Made by a program: the position numbers and the translations under genes
Assembly (NCBI GenBank): GCA_013407085.1
Contig: JACCGJ010013886.1
Location: 1-64,000 of the forward strand
Reading direction: 5' to 3'
DNA length: 64,000 bases
Origin: Atriophallophorus winterbourni
Lineage: Eukaryota; Platyhelminthes; Trematoda; Plagiorchiida; Microphallidae
Notes under the pieces: model-generated
Databases searched by the model: none
What the model saw: only the letters and a program-made list of their open reading frames with translations
What the model was told of the DNA's origin: nothing
Shown: one piece after another, positions 43,071-53,229 of the stretch
Layout: each line of letters opens with the position of its first letter
How positions within the stretch are numbered: the stretch's first letter is position 1

Positions 43071-44045
43071 GTGTCCAAGGGCTCTAAACCACCGCTAACC
43101 GACGCTAACGTCACACTAGTGAAACAATCACCTACTAGTCTTAGACTACCTTCTCGAATGGTGTCCAATTCAGCAGGCACCCCAAGAAGGCAGGCTAAGA
43201 CTATTAAGTCCGGTAAAAATGGAAAGCAACATACAAATGTTGTCGGTTCCAATGCCATAGATCAAATTATTCTGGAGCTAAACAGTCTTCGGAAAAAAAT
43301 TGAATCATTACATGGCCCATCTTCGGCTCGTAAAAATAGAACTCGTAATGTTCTAGTTTTCAATCGTACCGAGCCCTTCATCAAGGAATCCAAATCTCGT
43401 AGAGATTTGGACCGCAGGTGTATCCAGGATCTCTTTCGCATGGTTGGGATGAAGCCATCCACTCTCACGGTGCGAGTTCATCGTGTGGGTAGATGGAAGA
43501 TGGACAACCGGCCTCGACCGATCCTAGTGGAGTTCAAATTTCAGGCGGATCGCGATGTGTTTTTGTCTAAGGCGGAACACATAACTAACGCCACTTTAGA
43601 AAAACTCCAAGTGAAGCCTGACAACCCTCCTTTTGATAGGAGGCAGTTCACTGTAGCTCCGACTGGGAAGCCGATCGCTACTGCATCAACAACGATCGTA
43701 CCGGTGCGTGCATCACCTATGATCTTGCTATCAGGTGCGCACGACGATCTGCTTAGTTTGAATGAAAAAGGAAGCCAGTCAAGCCTTTCTAGTGGCACCT
43801 CCCATGTTATTAATAAGGGCTCAATAGTCAGGCAACGTTCCATTAGCTTGAATGGCGTAGGAAGTCCGTCAAGCCTTTCTAGTGGCAGCTCCCATGTTAT
43901 AAATGAGGGCTTAATAGTTAGGCAACGTTCCATTACCGTCGTGCAAGATGCACGCGATATTGCTTCTCCTGCATTAAGCAGTACGCCAAAAAACGTGCAG
44001 CTTCCCCGGGTGCTTCGACCGAGGGCAAAGCACGACTCAGCTTAG
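43071..44045 (+). CDS. CR1-like ORF1 of an apparently intact element
   Basis: The frame is open from a TAG at about 43046 to 44045. There is no ATG before MVSNSAGTPRRQ (about 43158), so that Met is the likely start unless the 5' end is truncated. It has a lysine-rich N-terminus, a coiled coil IILELNSLRKKIESLHG, and then an RRM-like block with TLTVRVHRVGRW and RPRPILVEFKFQADRDVFL. Near the C-terminus is an internal duplication: SSLSSGTSHVINKGSIVRQR and SSLSSGSSHVINEGLIVRQR, about 39 residues apart. It lacks the PHD-like finger of the element A ORF1, so the two belong to different CR1 lineages. ORF2 begins 24 bp downstream. Confidence 0.8.
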   Translation: MSKGSKPPLTDANVTLVKQSPTSLRLPSRMVSNSAGTPRRQAKTIKSGKNGKQHTNVVGSNAIDQIILELNSLRKKIESLHGPSSARKNRTRNVLVFNRTEPFIKESKSRRDLDRRCIQDLFRMVGMKPSTLTVRVHRVGRWKMDNRPRPILVEFKFQADRDVFLSKAEHITNATLEKLQVKPDNPPFDRRQFTVAPTGKPIATASTTIVPVRASPMILLSGAHDDLLSLNEKGSQSSLSSGTSHVINKGSIVRQRSISLNGVGSPSSLSSGSSHVINEGLIVRQRSITVVQDARDIASPALSSTPKNVQLPRVLRPRAKHDSA

Positions 44046-44068
44046 AAGCGCGCATATCCAGTGCCACT

Positions 44069-46849
44069 GTGTTGTACGCTAATGTGTGCAGCATAAGAAA
44101 TAAGTGGTCTGAACTTTCTCTTCGTGTAGCCGAGCTATACCCGAGGGTTATAGCGCTGTCTGAAACCTGGCTGTCTGCGGTTGATGTTGTGCCAGCTAGC
44201 ATCAGCGAACAGTATCTTGTCATCAGATGCGATAGACCTGGTGATAGAAGAGGCGGAGGCGTGGCACTTTTCCTTGAATATGGTCTACACAATACGGGTC
44301 CAGGGTTATCACTCGCTATTGAAAACGTCCAAGTTGTTACGAGTATCCTGACTTGCTACAAGTCATCGCTCGCAATTGCTTGTGTCTACGTCACTCCCAG
44401 TGCATCCATACAGGAGTTTACACAGCTTATTGAGACACTCGACGGTTTGTTTCACTCAGCTCACAGTGTACTTATCTTGGGTGATTTCAACCTCCCAGAC
44501 ATAGATTGGCCTGTCCCCACTGGTCTAGTCACCCAGCAATCTGACACCTTTCTCGAATGGCTCCATAATCATGCGCTGCACCAGCATGTCAATGATCCTA
44601 CAAGGTTTCGCCATGGATGCACTCCATCCACTCTTGACTTGGTATTGTCGTCCCAGCTAGAAGCCATTAGTCATTTAAAGTACCTACCGCCGCTCGGCAA
44701 AAGTGATCACGTAATGATAAGCTTCGAAGCGATATTGCGTTTTCGAAAACCTTTCTCTCGTCCTAGACGCAATTTTAGGCGTGTAGACTGGGGTTTACTC
44801 TTGCAGTCTTCAAAATCTTCCCTTCAGTTATCTAGCGATTCAAATGTAAATGAAAACTGGGATAGAATTTCTAAGTATTTAAACGAGTTACAAGACAAGC
44901 ACGCTCCGCTGCAGTGTGTGAGAAGGCATCGAAGGCCACCCTGGTGGTCTCCTCGAGTCCGTAGGTCTACCCGTAAACGGGATCATCTATGGCGGCAATA
45001 TAAGCTATCCCTTACTTCTGGTTCTTGGGCCCGCTACAAAACCGCTCGGAATGCCTGTGTTAAATTACAACGTGTGCTCAAACAGCATTTTGAGTTATCT
45101 CTAGCTAGGGATGCTAAATCCAACCCGAAAAGGTTTTATAGCTACGCACAGTCAAAAGGAAAAACTAGGGAAAACATAGGGGATTTGAAACTGGAGGACG
45201 GAAAAGTTGCCGATACCGACCTGTCTAAGGCGACTGCCTTCTCAGGGTTTTTCAGTAGCGTTCAACGACGGGATAATTCTTCAAACGCACCGTCAGGTCT
45301 GCTTAACCTGACACCTGGTGTCCATGTATTAGATGAGTTGTCCTTCAATGAGGCTGAGGTGTTTGACGCACTTATCCATGTTCGGGTCAACAAATCTGAG
45401 GGACCAGACGGCATCTACTCAATTATGCTTAAAAATCTTGCCTCAGTTCTTGCCGAACCGTTTTGCCAGCTCTTTAATTCATGCCTGCAACTAGGAGTTG
45501 TTCCCAGTAAGTGGAGGGAAGCCATAGTCGTGCCAATACACAAAGGCGGTTGCAGGTCAACTGTTGGTAACTATAGACCGGTCAGCCTGACCAGCACCGT
45601 CTCGAAAGTAATGGAAAAACTGCTGCGTGATAAAATCTGCCAGCATCTTTGTCGGCATTCTCTGTTGAGTGTAACTCAGCATGGATTTCTTAAGGGTAGA
45701 TCCTGTCTGACTAACCTCCTTAGCTTTCTCAATACTGCCACTAAAAGGATGGATGAAGGGAAGCCTGTCGAAGCCCTCTACCTAGACTTCAGTAAGGCTT
45801 TCGATTCCGTAAATCACCGCCTTCTAGAGATTAAGCTAGCAGCCAAAGGCATACGGGGTAGTCTACTTGCTTGGATAAAGGCCTTCCTTACAGGTAGGAC
45901 ATTCCGAGTGAGAGTAGGATGTACGCTGTCGAATCAAACCGACGTGATCAGTGGTGTACCCCAAGGTTCGGTACTTGGCCCTCTTCTATTCCTGATTTTC
46001 ATCGATGACTTGTCCTCTGAATTGAAGTGCCCATGCTTCATTTTCGCGGATGATGTGAAATTCATCGGATCAACGGATGAAGAGACCTTGATGCACGACC
46101 TTGAGCGGGTCATAAACTGGTCATACCAGTGGGATCTCCCACTGAACCTAAATAAGAGCCAACTCTTGTCAACACTAGTTGATAAGATTTCGGTCCAGGT
46201 GGCGGGGAATTCCCTCAGTGTTAACGCCACACAGTGTGTTAAGGATTTGGGTGTACTGGTTAGGGCTGACTTCAAATGGGAGGACCAATGTGCCGCTGCG
46301 GCTCAGCGTGCACGCAAGGTACTTTTTCGGCTGAAATCAGTGCTATCGAGCAGAAGACCCGATGTATTCCTGCCACTGTACAAGGCATTAGTTCGGCCGC
46401 ATCTTGAATACTGTGTTCAGGCGTGGTGTCCTCACTACAAAAAGGACATCCTTCGACTTGAAAGTGTGCAGCGCCTCGCAACTCGCATGATTGAAGGTCA
46501 GCGAGGGAAACCGTACGCTGTGCGCCTAATGTCTCTCGATCTTTTCTCCCTTAGGCGCCGTCGTTTAAGAGGTGACTTAATAGAAACCTTTAAGATCTTG
46601 AAGGGTTTGAGTGGCGTGCAAATGAACGACTTCTTTACCTTAAGTCCCGAGCTGGGCACCCGGGGCCACTCACTTAAAATTGCTAAGAAACGATGTCGGC
46701 TAGACTCCAGGAAACACTTTTTCAGCCTTAGGGTTGTTAACTTCTGGAACATTCTTCCAGAAGAACTTATATCCTGCAGTACCGTGTCTAGTTTTAAGCA
46801 GGGGTTGGACCGCAACTGGGGTAAGTTGTTTCCTGAATACTCGCCTTAA
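44069..46849 (+). CDS. CR1-like ORF2, complete and open (926 aa)
   Basis: The APE-type endonuclease shows LYANVCSIRNKWSEL, ALSETWL, DRRGGGVALFLE, ILGDFNLPDIDWP, LDLVLSS and GKSDHVMI. The reverse transcriptase has [78 protein letters not shown] and the catalytic FADDVK. The thumb/C-terminal region has VKDLGVLVRADFKWEDQ, RPHLEYCVQAWCPHYKKD, FSLRRRRLRGDLIETFK and the end LFPEYSP. No stop or frameshift is present and all expected catalytic motifs are there, so the enzyme may be functional. The first ATG is probably not the natural start, since none is clearly placed. A related truncated copy is at 24607-25224. Confidence 0.92.
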   Translation: MLYANVCSIRNKWSELSLRVAELYPRVIALSETWLSAVDVVPASISEQYLVIRCDRPGDRRGGGVALFLEYGLHNTGPGLSLAIENVQVVTSILTCYKSSLAIACVYVTPSASIQEFTQLIETLDGLFHSAHSVLILGDFNLPDIDWPVPTGLVTQQSDTFLEWLHNHALHQHVNDPTRFRHGCTPSTLDLVLSSQLEAISHLKYLPPLGKSDHVMISFEAILRFRKPFSRPRRNFRRVDWGLLLQSSKSSLQLSSDSNVNENWDRISKYLNELQDKHAPLQCVRRHRRPPWWSPRVRRSTRKRDHLWRQYKLSLTSGSWARYKTARNACVKLQRVLKQHFELSLARDAKSNPKRFYSYAQSKGKTRENIGDLKLEDGKVADTDLSKATAFSGFFSSVQRRDNSSNAPSGLLNLTPGVHVLDELSFNEAEVFDALIHVRVNKSEGPDGIYSIMLKNLASVLAEPFCQLFNSCLQLGVVPSKWREAIVVPIHKGGCRSTVGNYRPVSLTSTVSKVMEKLLRDKICQHLCRHSLLSVTQHGFLKGRSCLTNLLSFLNTATKRMDEGKPVEALYLDFSKAFDSVNHRLLEIKLAAKGIRGSLLAWIKAFLTGRTFRVRVGCTLSNQTDVISGVPQGSVLGPLLFLIFIDDLSSELKCPCFIFADDVKFIGSTDEETLMHDLERVINWSYQWDLPLNLNKSQLLSTLVDKISVQVAGNSLSVNATQCVKDLGVLVRADFKWEDQCAAAAQRARKVLFRLKSVLSSRRPDVFLPLYKALVRPHLEYCVQAWCPHYKKDILRLESVQRLATRMIEGQRGKPYAVRLMSLDLFSLRRRRLRGDLIETFKILKGLSGVQMNDFFTLSPELGTRGHSLKIAKKRCRLDSRKHFFSLRVVNFWNILPEELISCSTVSSFKQGLDRNWGKLFPEYSP

Positions 46850-47010
46850 TTGCTTTACAAGCTTAGGTTTTTCATCTTTTAGCGTTATCCCGTAAATATA
46901 GTGAGGGCTAGAGTTCTCTGTGCTTTTTAATTTTTATTATACACAATGCTACTTCAGCTAACCTCTCACCGTGCTGGTGAAGAGAAACTGCTTTTTCTTT
47001 TTCCAGCATC
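46850..47010 (+). mobile_element. 3' UTR of the intact CR1 and junction
   Basis: This short 3' region follows the ORF2 stop. Unlike other CR1 copies here, no clear tandem tail or GGCC hairpin was seen before the next repeat begins near 47011. Confidence 0.4.
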
Positions 47011-47205
47011 GGCTATAACGCGGTGCTTCCTAAGTTCAACCCGGATAATCTCTTGGCATCGCGATCGTCGAGGATATCCAAATCACAATAAGAATAAACG
47101 TTTTGGCAGTGGTGGGTGCTTCTCTACAGCTTTCCACCGAAAGAAATTCTGGACGCTCGATTGGCTTGTTAGCCACATACTGTCCTGTGCAAACTGAACT
47201 GATAT
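47011..47205 (+). repeat. CR1-leader-type short repeat without coding part
   Basis: Ordered blocks are GGCTATAACGCGGTGCTTCC, GGCAGTGGTGGGTGCTTCTC, ACAGCTTTCCACCGAAAG, GACGCTCGATTGGCTTGT and TGTGCAAACTGAACTGA. The first blocks match the 5' leader of element A, and the whole resembles 24380-24235 (minus). No ORF follows, so the leader spreads alone or has been separated from its element. Confidence 0.65.
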
Positions 47206-47379
47206 TTGAATTTGCGCATCTTTCATCTTTGAGGTCAGGTCAGGTCGGGTTCATGTTGTGCTGGTCAAACATGTGACTAACAGTTAGCGTGCCCAGAATT
47301 TACGGTATGCGCTTGAGCACCATATACTGAAAATATCAGACATTTAGATATTCAACTTTACCCTTACTATTGAACTATT

Positions 47380-48132
47380 GAATACCCGAAAGTTAAGATA
47401 TTTCAATAGTTTATTACGCTATAAGAAGCTAAGAGCGTGTACAAACCGCATGGTTGATTGAGCGATTGGACGAAATAGCAAAGAAAGACATGTATCAGTT
47501 TCCTGGGCCTTTTAACGGGCCACATTAGCGTTTAGCCTGCACCATCAATGTATTTTTTGGCATTCCTGTATGTTGGGTGTCAACCCGGGACACATCTACA
47601 ACCACATCCTCCGGAACAGGTTCAGTTGAAACCGCGTGCGTTCGGACATCCGATACTGGGATCTGGAAGAGCAATAAAACGTAATGAGTTAGCGGGGTTA
47701 TGACGAAAATGCAAATGGTACAGAAAAAGAAATTATAGAGCTAGTGAATTTCAAAAAAATGCGGTAGGGGTTGTGATAAAATTAAAAATAGTGTTCACGG
47801 GGTTCAGGTGTTTTGGGAGTTGGAGATTTCATGGAGGTGGGAATAGAGGAGACTTTTGAAGGAAGCGGTTTCAAAAAGTGTGCCGGGGAGAGTGTTCCAC
47901 TGACTGCAAACTCTCACGGAGGAAAAGCTCTGTCGACATTCAAGCCTGCTCTGTTTATTTAACAGTTTGAGCTCATGTCCTCGGCGGTTAGTGGTCAGGG
48001 AGGGGACGAATAGGGAGTTGCATTGATGGGAGGGGTTAGTCAAGATCTGGTGGGTTAGTAACATGCCACCGCGTTGAAGACAATAGGTAACGGAGAATAT
48101 ATCTAAACTTCGTAACCTTTCTTCTTCTTCTG
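47380..48132 (-). pseudogene. CR1 C-terminal fragment with 3' UTR
   Basis: The minus strand reads EERLRSLDIFSVTYCLQRGG, MLLTHQILTNPSHQC, RRGHELKLLNKQSRLECRQS and VRVCSQWNTLPG to a stop at 47804. The 3' UTR carries the hairpin GGCC-CGTTAAAA-GGCC at about 47508-47523. It ends in CTATTGAA-like tail units near 47385-47415. Confidence 0.75.
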
Positions 48133-48217
48133 AATAGACGGCAGGAGGACTACAGTCCGTGAAAGCCGCTTCACCTCCCGGGTCTCTGCTATCTCAGCGT
48201 AGATTCCTCACGAGGAG

Positions 48218-49939
48218 TTACTGAGCTGAAAGAGTAGGCGAATCGCGCAGGATAGCGGGAAGTTCACCGTCCAATATGCGTTTAAACTGCTCTTCGGTGA
48301 CTGCCCCAATTGCATCAGCGGAGAGTGCATTCCAAATATTGACCACTCTGGTCGACAGAGTAAACGATGGCTTCAGGTGTTCCATTCGGCGCTTCTGCAA
48401 CTTCAGCGAATGACCTCTAGTTCTGGAGTCCGTGGATACCGAAAAGAATTGTTGAAGTTCCGTTCCGTAATATCCAAGCAGGATTCTCCGCGTGACCAGC
48501 AAATCATATCACATTCTTCGATATTCCAGTGGGAAAAGTTTGAGTTCCCGCAATCGGTCGTCATAGGAAATACGAAACATACCCCTCACGCACTTGGTAG
48601 CCCTCCTTTGGACGTTTTTCAGTCGATCCTTCTCCCCTTCGGTTAACGGATAGTTCACCGGAAGCCTAAATTCTAATATTGGTCTGATGTGAGAGCTATA
48701 CAGAACTTGAAAAACTTTGGGATTTATCTCTAAGAAGGATCGTCTCAATGCCCACCACATGCGGCTGGCAGAACCGACCTTTCTGACAGTATCCTCCGCA
48801 GTTTTGAGGGATGAAGTTACCATCACCCCCAAATCTCGCTCTACATCAACTATCCTGAGACCATGGCCCTCCAAATGATATGCATCTCGCATGTTGTTGC
48901 TCCCGATGTGCATGATAGCACACTTCTTTTCATTAATCGGGAGCATCCATCCGTCAGTCCAATTCCGAAGTTCATTCAAATCATTTTGCAAGTGGGAAGC
49001 GTCAGTGGCAGTCGTGACAGAAGCCCACACCTTCAGATCATCTGCAAATAAGAGACAACCACTGTTCAGAATACCGGGAAGGTCACTCACATAGAGTTTG
49101 AACAAGGTTGGCCTCAGAACGGATCCTTGTGGTACACCAGAAGTGGGGATAAAGAATGCAGATCTGGCCCCATTGACTTCAACGAGGTTTCGCCTTCCGA
49201 TAAGAAAATCCTCAATCCAAGCAAGCAAAGAAGTCTCTATTCCAGACATTCTTAGTTTCCAAATAAGCCTCTGATGTGGAACACGGTCGAATGCTTTACT
49301 GAAGTCGATGAAGACTACATCAACTGGTACACCAGCGTCAAGGCTTCCGCACCAATGTTCTCGGGCGGTCAGTAAATTGGAGATACATGAGCAGCCTTCC
49401 GTGAAGCCGTGTTGGGCATTCGAGCATTGTCGGGTCTCGCGCATATACTGTTCTAACTTATCCTTTACAATCCGTTCCAGCAATTTGCCTACGACAGACG
49501 TAAGTGTAACAGGACGGTAATTGACAGGATCTGATAAACTCCCACCTTTGAACATCGGCTTTACTATACCCATTTTCCAATCCTCTGGTAGACGTCCCGA
49601 ATTGATTGAAATTTGGAATATAGCGGCTAAAGGTGAACTGATGATCCTTGATAAAGGTTTTAATATGGCAGGGTGAATACCATCAGGATCTGGAGATGTC
49701 TGTACCTTTAGATGTTTATTGAGGATTCGCACCATGTCAGCCGTGATCTCAAAATTGGCCATTACTTCCGTCGCCGATATTTGTTTGCGCATACCAGGGA
49801 CAAGCTTTTTCGCATGTTGCTGGGCGTTTTTGAGAAGGGACACATCTTTGCGTAGCCAAGGCTGTCTAGCCTGTACAGCGTATTCCAAGTGTGGACGCAT
49901 GTATACGTTCAGCATTGTCGGGAAGAGAAATCGGAGCAA
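48218..49939 (-). pseudogene. CR1-like RT with an in-frame fused thumb fragment and one stop
   Basis: The frame opens with a thumb fragment from another copy (FLFPTMLNVYMRPHLEYAVQ, PWLRKDVSLLKNAQQ, KKLVPGMR). It passes without a break into the start of a reverse transcriptase: [110 protein letters not shown] and RPILEFRLPVNYP. A single TGA at about 48511 follows EYRRM; the same frame continues YDLLVTRRILLGYYG to 48218. It is a sister of the 32050-33595 copy. The order thumb then RT is not that of a normal ORF2, so this is a chimera of nested insertions. Confidence 0.82.
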
Positions 49940-50880
49940 CTACAAAATGTCGAGAGCGAAACGGACCTTGGAATCATTATGCAGCGGGACCTAGGCTGCT
50001 CTCGTCATTGCTGCAAGGCTGCTGGAACGGCAAACCGAAATCTAGGATTTCTTAGACGAGCCTTCGGACATTTTCACGCACAGATCCTGCCACGTTTGTT
50101 GACAGCCTATGTTCGTCCATCGCTGGAATACTCTGTCTGCGCATGGAGTCCATGGCTAAAGAAGGATATACAGCAACTAAAGCAACCTCAACGCAGAGCT
50201 ACCAAGTTTATTCGAGGTTTGTCCAGTACAGCATATGAAGAACGTCTGAGAAGATGTAATCTCTTTTCCCTGAAATACCTTCGTCTGCGGGGAGATCTGA
50301 TTTTCACATTCCGTGCACTTACTGAAATCAATCATCCATGCAGGAATATGTTTATCTTGTCTCCTCTTGTCAATCACCGTGGACATAATCTCAAGCTCTC
50401 ACACCAAATCAGCCGGTTAAATTGCCGCAGTAATTTTTTAACGCTTCGAATTACGCGAGTATGGAACGCACTGCCGGCAACCGTTGTAAACTCCCAATCA
50501 GTCTCAACCTTTAAACAACGCTTGGACACACATATGAAAGGGTGTTTATTCTGCGTGACATTTTTTCTTCTGTATTCACACCGATTATAATGCGTTCCAA
50601 GTTTCCCATTCTTTCAGACTCACTATTTCCCGTGTCTCGAGTCGATCTCCTACCCGTACAAATGCCACAAGAATCCCGGAAAGGTCTAACACAACCCCGA
50701 AGCCTCCCTATTTTCAAGCTACTGCCTAGCGAACTCAGGAAGACGCAACTCCAAAGCGAGTGTGGCCCGCTATAAGGCCTTCCCGCAGCCGTACTGATTA
50801 TACTGACCAATTTATTCCCTCGAACCCCATTCTGACGTTTTTTCTTTATCCTATATATAGTATATATATCGTTCAGCAGC
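49930..50880 (+). mobile_element. CR1-like C-terminal fragment with 3' UTR
   Basis: Plus-strand coding starts within the thumb (ESETDLGIIMQRDLGCSRH) and runs YVRPSLEYSVCAWSPWLKKD, RATKFIRGLSSTAYEERL, YLRLRGDLIFTF, RLNCRSNFLTLRITRVWNAL and FKQRLDTHM to a stop at 50590. The 3' UTR includes the conserved GCGAGTGTGGCCCGCTATAA hairpin at 50757-50783. It lies head-to-head with the minus-strand chimera and is 5'-truncated. Confidence 0.85.
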
Positions 50881-50884
50881 CAAG

Positions 50885-51240
50885 AGCTGTATCTGCTCCT
50901 CCCCAGCTTGCACGATGCTTTACACAATGCCTCCAATGTGAGCGGTCAAGAGCAAGTTCTTCCCACTGGCCGGGTCAATGCCAAGAGCTTTCATATCTCT
51001 TTTGCAAACGTCTTTGTACCGCAAGTGCGGTCTGCCCAATGGTCGACTTCTTAATTGCAACTCACCATAGAGTAGATCTTCTTGAATACGACCATTTTCC
51101 ATTCTGTAGACATGACTAAGCCGGCGCAGGCCGCACTGTCGCAATAGGGTGAACATGCTATGTAGATCAGCTTTTGAAAGCCCTTCAGCATTAGTCACTC
51201 TGTCCATCCACGATATGTTCAAGATATGACGGATGCTTCG
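50885..51240 (-). pseudogene. RTE-like C-terminal fragment
   Basis: The minus strand reads ISWMDRVTNAEGLSKADLHS, FTLLRQCGLRRLSHVYRMEN, YGELQLRSRPLGRPHLRYKD and VCKRDMKALGIDP. This is the DNA-binding-like C-terminal region of an RTE-class ORF. The same region occurs at 11430 and 59395. It ends abruptly next to the CR1 3' UTR. Confidence 0.75.
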
Positions 51241-51458
51241 TAGATGGTTTCATACATACATAATTTTTAGACGCACTATTGAAAGGACCGAGTTACTGAA
51301 AAGCATTTTAAAACATTCCTCTTGACCAACAAATTTCAACGACAAAGTATAACATTTCTTCATATGTCTAAATTTCAAAGACAAAAAATAATCACTATAA
51401 CTCTGCAGTTGTTCGAATTATTCGATTCGACACTCCTACAAGTAATTCCTTTTTTCTT

Positions 51459-51572
51459 CCTCATATCTGTCTAGGCCTGGGCAACCTGACAGTATCTTAG
51501 CCCACGATCAGTCTATGACTGTGCGGCACTTTGCCTGAATCAGGCTTGTGCTTCAATCCCATACCATACAAG
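51459..51572 (+). repeat. SINE-like repeat, 3' half with CATAC tail
   Basis: It runs CTCATATCTGTCTAGGCCTG to GGCTTGTGCTTCAATCCC, then CATACCATACA. It is 5'-truncated at nearly the same point as the 14262 copy. Confidence 0.75.
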
Positions 51573-52324
51573 TAAATCCGAGTCTGGAGGAAAGAGGAAC
51601 CGTCTGTCTGATGTCAACATGCTCTGTAGACCAATTAAAAAGACACCGAGGGTATGTTCGAGGTGGTATGAAAAGCATTCAGATTCAGATGGGGGCCTAC
51701 GCAGATGGTCCATTTTTGCTACCATACAGCAACGGGTTTCAGTACGCACGCGCTGTATACCGTTATTTTTATATTCATGGCCAGCTTGCGATTGCCCCGC
51801 ATATACAGGACAAGGTGTCAGTTTCTCTGCTAGTCCGCTTACTTATCTCACCCAAGCAAAAGGTTATGTGCGTTATTCCGAGCAACATAAGTGAAGTAAT
51901 TTGCGGTCAGTTTTCACTAGTCATGCCATGGCAATACAGTCTTTTTACTAAGGAACTTCAATTTTGTTTATGCTGATTATCAGCTGGAACTCATTTTATA
52001 CTGACGAAGAACGGTTTATCAATGGCTGATTCTTCTCTACTTAGTGATCAATGGCAGTTGAATTCTCGGTAAACAAGATGTCACGGGTCACACATTCCAT
52101 GCCTCGATTTGTGCTCAAACGACTCAAATTAAAAAGCTTGTCGTCGCATCGCATGCGTCAATAAATGCCTTAAATCAGCTATAAAGCAAAGATAATCCTT
52201 GACAGCGAGTGTACAATAAGACATCCTTGGTTAACGCCTGTAAATTTCAAAAGCTTCTGAATTGCAACCGTGAGAGTGGACTGAACCCATCTGCACCTAT
52301 TTGCACACATTTCCGTCATATCTC
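51573..52324. other. Gene-free stretch, nothing recognised
   Basis: Overlapping reading frames on both strands (for example plus 51548-51976) show no recognisable domain or splice-supported exon. Confidence 0.35.
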
Positions 52325-52510
52325 CTAGTAAATTTGCACTGAATTACCACCGCTACTGAACTGCATCCTTAAGCATGAGTGACTCACACTGCCGTATTAA
52401 GTTGACTTTCATGTGTCTCTCGGTTTGGATAACCTGACTGTATCTTTGCCGACGTGCAGTCTTCGACTGTGCGGTACTTTGCCTGGATCAGTTTCGTGAT
52501 TTCATACACA
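52325..52510 (+). repeat. SINE-like repeat, old diverged copy
   Basis: Family blocks are recognisable (GAACTGCAT, GGATAACCTGACTGTATCTT, GTGCGGTACTTTGCCTGGAT, TGATTTCATAC) but with many substitutions. Confidence 0.6.
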
Positions 52511-52710
52511 AATACATACTGATTTCCCAAATTCTGATGTATCATTCAAACCGTCGGTTTTACTCCATACACGTGTTTCTTATTCGAAGACCTCGTTGAG
52601 TGGCATTAAATCCATTTAAGATAGTTATCACCGTAAACACAGAATGAACAGCTGTTTTAAGACTAGTGTAACAGTTCACTCATTTGACTTCTTCAACTCG
52701 CCGTTCTTCT

Positions 52711-52945
52711 GCACGGATGTGCAATCGTGCAGCATTTATGTGCTGTGCGGCTAACATCGTGCTAAATTGATTGGCCAACGGTAGTGAGCTGCATGCTGAA
52801 ACAAGCTTGAGTCTCACTACCATTTCTATTTTATTTCCCCCTCATATCTGTCTAGGCCTGGGCAACCTGACAGTATCTTAGCCCACGTGCAGTCTCTGAC
52901 TGTGCGGCACTTTGTCTGGATCAGGCTTGTGCTTTCATACATATA
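52711..52945 (+). repeat. SINE-like repeat, full-length
   Basis: This full copy runs from GCACGGATGTGCAATCGTGC to GCTTGTGCTTTCATAC. The GGTAGTGAG and CTCACTACC arms are perfectly complementary. Confidence 0.85.
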
Positions 52946-52950
52946 TATCT

Positions 52951-53048
52951 GTAACAAGCCTGGGCGACCTGACAGTATCTTAGCCCACATGCAGTCCCTA
53001 GCTGTGGGGCCGGGACCAGGCTTGTGCTTCAATTCATGCCATACATAT
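52951..53048 (+). repeat. SINE-like repeat, partial 3' half in tandem with the previous copy
   Basis: ACAAGCCTGGGCGACCTGAC to CAGGCTTGTGCTTCAATTCA repeats the 3' half directly after the full copy, with a small deletion in the TGTGCGGCACTTTG region. The tail reads CATAC. Confidence 0.7.
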
Positions 53049-53073
53049 CTACATACATAAAAACATACATACA

Positions 53074-53076
<3 letters not shown>

Positions 53077-53112
<36 letters not shown>
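53077..53112. repeat. (AT)n microsatellite
   Basis: This is a run of about 18 AT units. Confidence 0.9.
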
Positions 53113-53115
<3 letters not shown>

Positions 53116-53229
53116 CACAATCATTTAAAAATGAAAAAGTGCCACCCGGCAATGCACGAGAAAAAGAAAGAAAAAAAAGTACAATATGAGGGGGAATTTT
53201 TTTGTCCATTGTTCCACATGTCGATTTTT

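Noticed and set aside
43933..44292. Minus-strand ORFs overlapping the CR1 ORF1/ORF2 junction
   Set aside because: They are opposite-strand shadows of strongly supported coding sequence.
51548..51976. Plus-strand ORF of 142 codons
   Set aside because: It begins inside a SINE-like tail, has no recognisable domain and overlaps other frames of similar length.
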